A DNA stretch of 32,319 bases, taken from assembly GCA_902500755.1 (NCBI GenBank), contig CABVRV010000040.1, positions 1 through 32,319 of the forward strand, in the 5' to 3' direction. The position numbers were made by a program, and so were the translations under genes. The notes beneath the pieces are model-generated. The model had not been told where the DNA came from and did not search any database. It was given only the letters and a program-made list of their open reading frames with translations. Origin of the DNA: an uncultured Nitrospira sp. (lineage in GTDB: Bacteria; Nitrospirota; Nitrospiria; Nitrospirales; Nitrospiraceae). This document shows positions 26,788 to 32,319 of the stretch, piece after piece; the first letter of the stretch is position 1; each line of letters begins with the position of its first letter.

Positions 26788-27546
26788 CTATCCCGCTGCC
26801 GTTGCGGCCACTTTCTCCATGACTTCATCCGGAATATCGAAATTCGCATGAACCTTCTGCACATCGTCGTGCTCATCCAAGATTTCCATCAGCTTGAGCA
26901 TTTGTTCAGCGGACTTTTCGTCCAGGCGGATCGTGTTCTGCGGAATGAAGGTGATCTCGGCCAGAGTGGTGTCGATGGTGGCATCCACCAATGCCTTCTT
27001 GACCGCCTCAAAATCTTGTGGGGTCGTGAGGACTTCATAACTCTTCTCACCGACCTTCACGTCCTCCGCCCCGGCATCGAGGGCCAAGGAGAGAAGCGCA
27101 TCTTCATCAACCTTCCCCTTTTCAATCGCGACAAGTCCCTTCTTCTGGAACTGCCAGGCGACGGCGCCCGCTTCAGACATATTGCCGTGATTTTTCGTGA
27201 GGAGACTCCGAATCTCCGCGACGGTCCGGTTCCGGTTGTCGCTCGTAATCTCGAGAAGTAGCGCAGTCCCTCCAGGACCATAGCCTTCTAAAGAAAACTC
27301 CTCATAGTTCACGCCGGGAAGCTCGCCCGTCCCACGCTGGACGGCTTTCTTCATCGTGTCGCCCGGCATGTTGGCTTCCTTGGCCTTGGCGATCGCCAGA
27401 CGCAATCGGGGATTCCCATCGGGATCGCCACCGGACCGAGCCGCGATGGTGAGCTCTCGGATGATTCGCGTAAAGATTTTCCCGCGCTTCGCGTCCTGGG
27501 CTCCTTTGTGCCGTTTGATCGTGGCCCAGTGACTATGTCCACCCAT
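26788..27546 (-). CDS. yebC: YebC/TACO1-family translation-associated or regulatory protein
   Basis: A 252-residue protein. The N terminus GGHSHWATIKRHKG is the family hallmark, followed by the core NMPGDTMKKAVQRGTGE and the GPGG motif in EGYGPGGTALL. Members have been described as DNA-binding regulators and, more recently, as helpers for proline-rich translation; the role here is not decided. AGGAGG (27552-27557) lies 5 nt before ATG 27546. It leads the yebC-ruvA-(Cys-rich)-ruvB unit. Confidence 0.95.
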   Translation of the reverse strand: MGGHSHWATIKRHKGAQDAKRGKIFTRIIRELTIAARSGGDPDGNPRLRLAIAKAKEANMPGDTMKKAVQRGTGELPGVNYEEFSLEGYGPGGTALLLEITSDNRNRTVAEIRSLLTKNHGNMSEAGAVAWQFQKKGLVAIEKGKVDEDALLSLALDAGAEDVKVGEKSYEVLTTPQDFEAVKKALVDATIDTTLAEITFIPQNTIRLDEKSAEQMLKLMEILDEHDDVQKVHANFDIPDEVMEKVAATAAG

Positions 27547-27625
27547 GTGTTCCTCCTCTACCCTGGCCCGAACACTGTGAGCCGGTTAGAGACGTGAAAA
27601 GACCTCAAATGACTATGAGGAGCTA

Positions 27626-27655
27626 GACGTAGCACAGGCTTCAGAAAGGTGTCAA
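27626..27655 (-). promoter_or_regulatory. Candidate promoter of yebC-ruvAB
   Basis: On the minus strand, a perfect TTGACA (27650-27655), 18-nt spacer and a weak TACGTC (27626-27631) preceded by TGC, giving an extended -10. The start is near 27619, about 73 nt before yebC. Confidence 0.4.
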
Positions 27656-27682
27656 ATGAGATCCGGGCGTGACTACGGATCG

Positions 27683-28176
27683 TTATTCGGAATAAACGAG
27701 CAGGAGAAGTCCGAAGAGAATCACGGAACCAGCCCATGCCACTTCGGCTCATTTCACCAACTGCTGTGACGCGCCAGGCATCCATGATGCCAGTGATTTT
27801 GCTGAGCGAGCCGATCGGCCATGCGTCATGGTCGCTCCACACAAACAGATACACCCCTGTGATAGCAAGCGCACCAGGCAACACGAAACAGGCTCAAACG
27901 AGTTGCAGGTACTGTAACGCGTTCGCTAACTCGGCAAGGCCAAATAGCAGGTCGCTGAGACCAGTGAAGTGATGGTTAAACTCTGAATAGGCTATCCCTT
28001 CGGCTGATCCTTCCCAGCCTCCACTCCCCCTCCATCCCATGCGCTTTATGCTTCGCACCCGTCGTAAGGGAGGATTGTTGATGTTTAGAGGCTGGTTCTG
28101 CACACACAGCTGCGGGCCAGGCAAGGAGTACGCCCACCAGTAACAGAACAGCCAGCAGAGGCTTTCCCCGCTTCAT
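27683..28176 (-). pseudogene. Decayed gene for an exported/membrane protein
   Basis: ATG 28176 opens a convincing signal peptide (KRGKPLLAVLLLVGVLLAW, ending AVCA). The frame breaks near 28030 at a G5 run in the minus strand. In the next frame, protein-like sequence continues (EGIAYSEFNHHFTGLSDLL), hits an in-frame TGA at 27894-27896, then resumes with a membrane-like segment (LPGALAITGVYLFVWSD, then HDAWPIG). A third frame ends with WAGSVILFGLLLLVYSE and a TAA at 27683. Two frame changes, one nonsense codon and a probable internal deletion mark this as a pseudogene of a small integral membrane protein. The family looks familiar from Nitrospira-type genomes, but I cannot name it. Confidence 0.75.
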
Positions 28177-28209
28177 ACTCAACCGTTTTCCCGGACTACC
28201 TCAGATAGC

Positions 28210-28243
28210 AAAAGGGCCCATCCAGACGGCTGATGGGCCTTTT
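28210..28243 (-). terminator. Intrinsic terminator, symmetric
   Basis: AAAAGGGCCCATC (28210-28222) pairs with GATGGGCCTTTT (28232-28243), 12 bp with one bulged base and a 9-nt loop. A- and T-tracts at both ends allow function in both directions. It lies 27 nt after the mrp/PCP_red unit on the minus strand. Confidence 0.8.
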
Positions 28244-28270
28244 CCAATTGTCGACGCTATAACCGTTCGC

Positions 28271-29023
28271 TTACATGAACTTCATGAACTTGTCTTTGGC
28301 CTCGTCCATCACTTGGGCAGTGATAGTGGAGGCTCCTCGTTCCTTAGCCATGCGTTCGACTTCTTTACGGGCCATCGGACGAATGAAGTCCGGGATATTC
28401 TCCAGCCGTTGTTCCGCCTCCCGCGACCAGGTCATACCCTCGGGCGAATAGTTCTTGGAATCGTCCATCACTTGCAGCGTGATCGTATTGAATCCATTAT
28501 TACGCGCATAGGTTTCCACGCTGCTCTGGACCATCGGTTTCACGAAAACCGGAAGCCGGTCAAGTTTCTCCTTGGCGTCGGGTGTCCAGGTGAATTCAGA
28601 CACGGTAGATCCGCCGTTTGCGGGCTTGCCAGAGTTCGTCAGGCCCATTTCCGCAACCATCGCGGAGAAGGGACAGCCGCTCGCTTTCTCGCCAGCCTTG
28701 GCGGGCGACGCAGCAGCGGCAGAAACAGCTGGCTGACCTCCTTGAATTTTCTCATTCAAATAGGCCGCCATCTGACCAGGAGCTGGGGTGGCTTCGGTCT
28801 TCAACGTACCCTTCGTCATCTCGAACGGCTCGGCCTCAACAGTGCGCCCCCCCAGCTTTACTCCCAGGGAACTTACCATCTGGGTTTCACCAGGATTCGT
28901 CACCATGGAGAACTTGGCATTGCAAGACGGACAGCCGAAAAACACGCCCAGCGTGCCCTCCCCTGGTTTTTCCACCTTTTCGAAGTTCATGTAAGTTTCA
29001 CAGTTGAGGCATACGAATTTCAT
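28271..29023 (-). CDS. Zinc-ribbon protein with two PCP_red-like domains
   Basis: A 250-residue protein. The N-terminal zinc ribbon has C5-x2-C8 and C31-x2-C34. A low-complexity Ala/Pro/Ser linker follows (about 78-115), then a CPFSAMVAEMG segment (117-127), then two PCP_red-type units (about 144-190 and 197-243) with the W(T/S)xxAxxRL, P-x-F-(I/V)-(R/K)-P-M and KERG-ASTIT pattern. It is soluble, with no signal peptide. GAGGAG precedes the ATG. It follows mrp by 24 nt and ends at a terminator, so the two form one unit. The function is unknown; a metal or Fe-S link is inferred from the neighbour. Confidence 0.82.
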   Translation of the reverse strand: MKFVCLNCETYMNFEKVEKPGEGTLGVFFGCPSCNAKFSMVTNPGETQMVSSLGVKLGGRTVEAEPFEMTKGTLKTEATPAPGQMAAYLNEKIQGGQPAVSAAAASPAKAGEKASGCPFSAMVAEMGLTNSGKPANGGSTVSEFTWTPDAKEKLDRLPVFVKPMVQSSVETYARNNGFNTITLQVMDDSKNYSPEGMTWSREAEQRLENIPDFIRPMARKEVERMAKERGASTITAQVMDEAKDKFMKFM

Positions 29024-29047
29024 GGGTCTCCTCTTCAGTGCATCGTG

Positions 29048-29968
29048 TTACAGTTGTTCGGCCAACACCTTCTTGTAATCGATGAGCGTCCTGATGCGCC
29101 CAGCTATTTCCTGGTAACGTTGAATGGTCGGATAGGTTTCGTCGAGCAACGGCTCCCCCTTGTCGAAGGTACGGGCGAGGGTCCGGTCGAAGGGAATGCG
29201 TCCGAGCAGCGGCAAATCCAGCATCTCACACATTGCCTCAGTATTGCCTTCGAACAACTCGTTCACTTCTCCACAACCAGGGCAGCGATACTCGCTCATA
29301 TTTTCGACAATGCCCATGACCTTGATACCTATGTCGCGAGCATAGGTCACCGACTTCTGCACCACATCCGATGCCACTTCTGATGGTGTCGTCACGACAA
29401 TCGCTCCTGCCAGGTCAGGAATAAACCCGGCAATGACCGGCGGCTTGTCCGCTGCGGCCCCCGGAGGGAGATCGACCAGCAGATAATCGAGCTCACCCCA
29501 GACGACATCGGCCAGAAACTCTCGAATGACATTCATTTCCATCAACCCTAACCAGACCGGGCTGACATCCATCGGCCCTTTCCAACGAACCGGCGATGCA
29601 TCATCCAAGAAGAAATCCATCGACGCGACCTTTACCCCGAGAGGTCCCACAGGAGGAATGGCTCCTTCTGCCGTCATCGTCAATGATTGGCCATGAAGCC
29701 CCAGCATGCGCGGCACACAGGGACCGTTAAGGTCCACATCGAGCACCCCCACTGTGGCGCCCTGCCGTGCCAAAGCCAATGCGAGATTCACGGTCGTCAT
29801 GCTTTTGCCGACACCACCCTTCCCGCTCATGACCACGAGCTTGTGCTTGATACCGGCCATGCGTGCACGGACCTGCTCGGTCCGCTCGGTCATCTGTTGA
29901 ATGACCTTTGCATCGTCCGAATATTTTAATTTCCCAAGGATGGCTTTCAGATCCTGTCCAGACGCCAT
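29048..29968 (-). CDS. mrp: Mrp/ApbC-family P-loop ATPase, Fe-S cluster carrier
   Basis: A 306-residue MinD/Mrp-type ATPase. The deviant Walker A SGKGGVGKS covers 48-56 with signature Lys50 and catalytic Lys55. Switch motif DVDLNGP and Walker B DYLLVDLPPG are present. The cluster-binding CPGC is at 229-232. A short N-terminal helical extension (1-40) replaces the DUF59 domain found in some members. It probably moves Fe-S clusters to target proteins. It is transcribed with the zinc-ribbon/PCP_red gene. Confidence 0.93.
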   Translation of the reverse strand: MASGQDLKAILGKLKYSDDAKVIQQMTERTEQVRARMAGIKHKLVVMSGKGGVGKSMTTVNLALALARQGATVGVLDVDLNGPCVPRMLGLHGQSLTMTAEGAIPPVGPLGVKVASMDFFLDDASPVRWKGPMDVSPVWLGLMEMNVIREFLADVVWGELDYLLVDLPPGAAADKPPVIAGFIPDLAGAIVVTTPSEVASDVVQKSVTYARDIGIKVMGIVENMSEYRCPGCGEVNELFEGNTEAMCEMLDLPLLGRIPFDRTLARTFDKGEPLLDETYPTIQRYQEIAGRIRTLIDYKKVLAEQL

Positions 29969-30008
29969 ATTCCAACCGGTTAAGGATGTCTAAAACTGTT
30001 AGCAAGCT

Positions 30009-30038
30009 ACGCTATCACAGGGATTTTCAATGAGTCAA
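30009..30038 (-). promoter_or_regulatory. Candidate promoter of mrp
   Basis: On the minus strand, TTGACT (30033-30038), 18-nt spacer and TAGCGT (30009-30014) preceded by TGA, an extended -10. The start is near 30002, about 34 nt before mrp. Confidence 0.4.
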
Positions 30039-30092
30039 ACCGCAGGAGAGCGATGGATTATTTTAGACTGAGTCCATGCCAAAGGAGACGGA

Positions 30093-30106
30093 GGGTGACC
30101 TTCCCC
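30093..30106 (+). repeat. IS terminal inverted repeat, orfB side
   Basis: GGGTGACCTTCCCC, 13 of 14 identical to the reverse complement of 31309-31322. It lies 7 nt beyond the orfB stop codon. Confidence 0.75.
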
Positions 30107-30112
30107 TTTTTA

Positions 30113-30990
30113 TTACACCAAAGCCGAGGAAGTTATCTCCTGTGGTAAAGGGGCTCCGTTTTGATAGTTGGTAATGAACTCCTGGGGGGTCACATCCCCA
30201 ATGGTGCTGTGCGTCCGCTCCTCATTATATTCCCGTCGCCACGCTTCAATCACGAGTTGCGCCTCCTGCAGCGTCAGGAACCAGTGCTCGTTCAAACATT
30301 CATCTCGAAACTTGCCATTGAAGCTCTCGATAAAGACGCGTTCTGCACCGGCTTCCCTGGCTGAATGAAGTGGAGGTGCACACCATGCTGGACAGCCCAG
30401 GCCTCCAAGGCCGTCCCCGCGAATTCGGGACCGTTGTCCAGAATCAAGGTCTCGGGCAACGGTCGCGTCGTGAACAGCCGGTCCAGAATCCGGCAGACTC
30501 GGGCCCCGCCAATCGAGACCTCCACCGCAATCACCGGCACCTCTTTGGAGCAGGGATCGATCATCGTCACACACTTGAATCGCCGGCCGGTCACGAGCCG
30601 GTCATGGACAAAGTCCATCGCATAACAGCGCCCAGGTTGCGTGGGTTTCGGTAAGGCGCCGCGGGGGACCGCCGCGGCCTTCTTCCGTCGTCGCCGCCGT
30701 AATGACAGGCCTTCGTCGCGATAATGGAGCCGTTCGACCTTCTTATGGTTCACCGCCCACCCCTCTCGGCGCAACCGCACATAAATCCGGGGACACCCAT
30801 AGCGCCGCTTGCTGGCGGCAATTTCCCGGATCCGCATCCGCAGGACCACCTCGTCCTGACGCCGACTGCGATACCGCAGGGTGTTCCGATCGACGGCCAG
30901 TACGCGGCCCACCCGACGCTGACTGAGCCCAAAGCGCTCGGTGCTCCACTGAGCGGCCGCTCGCTTCGCCTTGGGCGCTACCAGTTTTTT
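30113..30990 (-). pseudogene. IS3-family transposase OrfB, frameshifted
   Basis: A DDE-type integrase core. The N-terminal part has the RRYGCPRIY and EGWAVNHKKVERL blocks, then first Asp in YAMDFVHD and second Asp in LILDNGPEF. At about 30335-30339 the frame shifts by +2 (or -1) within QNA-(F)IESFNG, so the catalytic Glu of the ESFNGKFRDECL block and the C terminus are in another frame, ending TAA at 30113. Translation would normally begin by frameshifting from orfA. A sequencing error at this point cannot be excluded. Confidence 0.88.
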
Positions 30991-31244
30991 GCGGTGACGG
31001 CTTTCAGCGCTTGAATGTCCAGCGCTTGCTCTGCCACCATCTGCTTCAGCCGCCGGTTTTCGTCCTCCAGCTGGCGGAGCTTCTTCACGTCACGGACTTC
31101 CAGTCCCGCATACTTGGTTCGCCACTTATAAAAGGTGGCATCCGAGATGCCGTGCTTGCGGCTGAGCTCTGGAATTCCAATTCCCACCTGAGCATCCTTG
31201 AGCACCGCGATGATCGGTTCCTCCGTGTGCCGTTTGCGTGTCAT
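30978..31244 (-). CDS. IS3-family transposase OrfA
   Basis: An 88-residue protein with a helix-turn-helix (IPELSRKHGISDATFYKWRTKY) that binds the IS ends and a C-terminal leucine-zipper-like coiled coil (RQLEDENRRLKQMVAEQAL). GGAGGGG precedes ATG 31244. The frame is open far upstream only because the interrupted NotI-like gene happens to be in phase; a fused protein is not the native product. Confidence 0.9.
   Translation of the reverse strand: MTRKRHTEEPIIAVLKDAQVGIGIPELSRKHGISDATFYKWRTKYAGLEVRDVKKLRQLEDENRRLKQMVAEQALDIQALKAVTAKNW
30984..30990 (-). promoter_or_regulatory. Programmed -1 frameshift site
   Basis: A_AAA_AAC on the minus strand, two codons before the orfA stop. Slipping one base back enters the orfB frame (KKLVAPKAKR). 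This is the standard IS3 mechanism for making the OrfAB transposase. Confidence 0.7.
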
Positions 31245-31308
31245 GGTCCCCTCCTGTGGGGCCCATCTCAGCACAGTCGGACTTCCTAGCCAATGGTCTA
31301 GTTTTCGG

Positions 31309-31322
31309 GGGGAAGGCCACCC
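31309..31322 (-). repeat. IS terminal inverted repeat, orfA side
   Basis: The reverse complement reads GGGTGGCCTTCCCC, matching 30093-30106 at 13 of 14 positions. It marks the junction with the NotI-like gene. Confidence 0.75.
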
Positions 31323-31847
31323 AGGACCAGTCCACCCTCGCATTAGTACAAAGTCGTCCTCCATCTTTTTGCCTGAAAAATAAACTGCCTGCATTTCAAG
31401 AGCGCACCATTTCATCTCGTCATTTCTCACATCCACTAATACCTTATCAATTCTTCCAACCTCGTCTTCAGGCTCATCTTCTTGATGTTCCTTGTCCATT
31501 AGGAAGGACACCTCTGAGACAACCCGAGGGTTCGACACGCCAAGAATAGTTTCACTCACCCATGCCATTACTAAGCCTTTCTCTAAGAAGCGGGTAGGAC
31601 AGGTGGTTATGGGTAAACCTACCACTCTTACCTCTTCATCTCTTTCTTCAAGAGGGATAATAGAACAGACCCCACCTTTCTTGTGACAGTTTGCGCCACC
31701 CGTCTTGTGGGGACATGTCGTTTTGAATCCGGCTGCGGAATACCTGCGTAACTCTTCAGGTACCAAAGCAGCCATGACCAAGCCAAATAATTCTCCGACG
31801 CCATATCTTTTGCGGATCTTTGGCTTGGTAAGTTTTTTTGATTTCAT
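31323..31847 (-). pseudogene. NotI-like type II restriction endonuclease, 3' half lost at IS insertion
   Basis: About 175 residues of the N-terminal part survive. They hold a NotI-like start (RYGVGELFG), four cysteines placed as in the iron-binding Cys4 site of NotI (C45, C54, C61 and C83, with TCPH, NCHKKGGVC and CPTRF), and the PD-(D/E)xK-variant active site: Asp134 in EVGRIDKVLV and E151-x-Q153 in CALEMQAVYFSG, compared with LEIQTMDFHG in NotI. NotI is about 380 residues, so half is missing, and only 54 nt lie between the IS and the mrp promoter. Translation runs in frame into the IS. A strong promoter remains upstream. No methyltransferase is recognised nearby. Family assignment is from memory. 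Confidence 0.75.
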
Positions 31848-31876
31848 TACTTCACGTGCGATCCATTGGGTCGTTG

Positions 31877-31905
31877 AGTCTAGGATGCAGCCTGTACAAT
31901 GTCAA
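31877..31905 (-). promoter_or_regulatory. Near-consensus promoter of the NotI-like gene
   Basis: On the minus strand, TTGACA (31900-31905), exactly 17 nt, then TAGACT (31877-31882). The start is near 31870, about 23 nt before ATG 31847. The ribosome site is weak (GTGAAG). Confidence 0.6.
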
Positions 31906-31972
31906 TTTTGGATCGACCACTATCCCGAATTGGGGGATGGATAAAAAATGGCCCAGGAGGAAGGCTTCGCAG

Positions 31973-32275
31973 CTAGATCGAATACTGAAAGACCGGTTTC
32001 GCGCCGATGGCCTTGGCCAGAAAACCCCGGCGCTTTAATTCGTCGATGACTAAAGCAGCACCTGTGTCTGGAGGCCCAACCTCCTCCAATTGCTTTCGCA
32101 ATGAAGAGCAACCCTAGGGTGTATCCGGCGTTGTACTTGGGGGCCCATCGTCACCGAGCCACGTCTTATACTTCTTGTAGTGCTCGACCCTGGCACTGCG
32201 CACCCAGTGTTCTCGTTGGATGTGCCCCCCAAAGTTGGGTAAGGGAAAAGAAAAGGTGTCAGGAACGAATGGCGC
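31973..32275 (-). pseudogene. Remnant of an unidentified gene with an in-frame stop
   Basis: From about 32224, one minus-strand frame reads protein-like sequence (HIQREHWVRSARVEHYKKYK, then TWLGDDGPPSTTPDTP), meets a TAG at 32114-32116, and continues in the same frame with LRKQLEEVGPPDTGAALVID and a basic C terminus ending FQYSI, stop at 31973. One base change (for example TTG to TAG) would explain the stop. No start codon or ribosome site is evident, and residues before 32224 are doubtful. I do not recognise the family. The adjacent 31906-31972 holds nothing clear. Confidence 0.5.
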
Positions 32276-32319
32276 TTACTTAAGCTTCTTAGGATGGCCA
32301 TAGTTCGGGATATCCTCTC
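32276..32319 (-). CDS. C-terminal end of a gene running off the window
   Basis: A minus-strand frame enters from the window edge and reads EDIPNYGHPKKLK before TAA at 32276-32278. It is too short to identify, and it may belong to the same decayed gene as the remnant just downstream, which is in the same frame. Confidence 0.3.
   Translation of the reverse strand, partial: EDIPNYGHPKKLK

Larger units (their letters stand above)
30093..31322 (-). mobile_element. IS3-family insertion sequence
   Basis: About 1.23 kb bounded by 14-bp imperfect inverted repeats, containing orfA and orfB in IS3 order with an A6C slippery site. The right end interrupts a NotI-like gene. GGA flanks both ends (30090-30092 and 31324-31326), a possible 3-bp target duplication if the right end is placed one base outward. 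orfB is frameshifted, so this copy is probably immobile on its own. Confidence 0.88.

Noticed and set aside
27558..27884. A 108-codon minus-strand frame starting GTG as an independent gene
   Set aside because: Its first part continues the upstream frame across a TGA and its second part is noise; it is better explained as part of the pseudogene at 27683-28176.
28313..29383. A 356-codon plus-strand open frame
   Set aside because: Antisense shadow of the PCP_red protein and mrp.
30978..31847. A single 289-residue reading frame joining the NotI-like part to an HTH/coiled-coil domain
   Set aside because: The inverted repeat at 31309-31322 marks an IS boundary, and the second half is IS3 OrfA with its own start and ribosome site; the fusion is an accident of phase.
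32247..32264. AAAAGGTGTCAGGAAC-like string that recalls repeats near some transposase and REP elements
   Set aside because: Only one copy is seen here, with no partner repeat or transposase next to it, so a mobile-element call is not supported.

Overview
The window reads as a chromosomal segment of a Nitrospirota bacterium, most likely Nitrospira-like. This is inferred from gene content and protein style (two multi-copy PCP_red proteins, an aromatic amino acid/cmk/plsC/rpsA operon, many small exported proteins). No database search was possible.

Layout. (1) 11-3171, minus: trmI - SDR oxidoreductase - aroE - aroK, followed by tRNA-Arg(UCG). (2) 3223-10213, plus: nfeD - slipin, a sigma-70 family factor with a terminator, lipB overlapping gdhA, and two small unknown genes. 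(3) 10370-13009, minus: an FG-GAP propeller protein, then a three-gene unit (small membrane protein - zinc ribbon - S11 D-Ala-D-Ala carboxypeptidase) behind a near-consensus promoter. (4) 13138-13514, plus: one orphan small gene with a good promoter. (5) 13592-24567, minus: one long operon pheA - hisC - aroF - tyrA - aroA - cmk - plsC - rpsA - sppA - ihfB-like - four-copy PCP_red protein. (6) 24616-27655, minus: yebC - ruvA - Cys-rich exported protein - ruvB, with no ruvC between yebC and ruvA. (7) 27683-28176: a decayed membrane-protein gene. (8) 28210-30038, minus: mrp - zinc-ribbon/PCP_red protein with promoter and terminator. (9) 30093-32319: a degraded accessory tract with an IS3-family element, the 5' half of a NotI-like restriction endonuclease gene that the IS interrupts, and remnants of one or two further genes.

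How the genes work together. aroF opens the shikimate pathway, aroE and aroK (other operon) and aroA carry the middle, and pheA, tyrA and a HisC-type aminotransferase finish Phe and Tyr. The other shikimate steps (aroB, aroQ/D, aroC) are not in the window. cmk, plsC, rpsA and the ihfB-like gene link this operon to nucleotide, lipid, translation and nucleoid functions, as in the common aroA-cmk-rpsA-ihfB arrangement. Several junctions are 4-nt ATGA or GTGA overlaps, consistent with translational coupling.

The most unusual content is the truncated NotI-like gene with an intact promoter, the two PCP_red proteins, the duplicated-Cys exported protein inside the ruv operon, and a possible leaderless trmI mRNA starting next to an operator-like palindrome.
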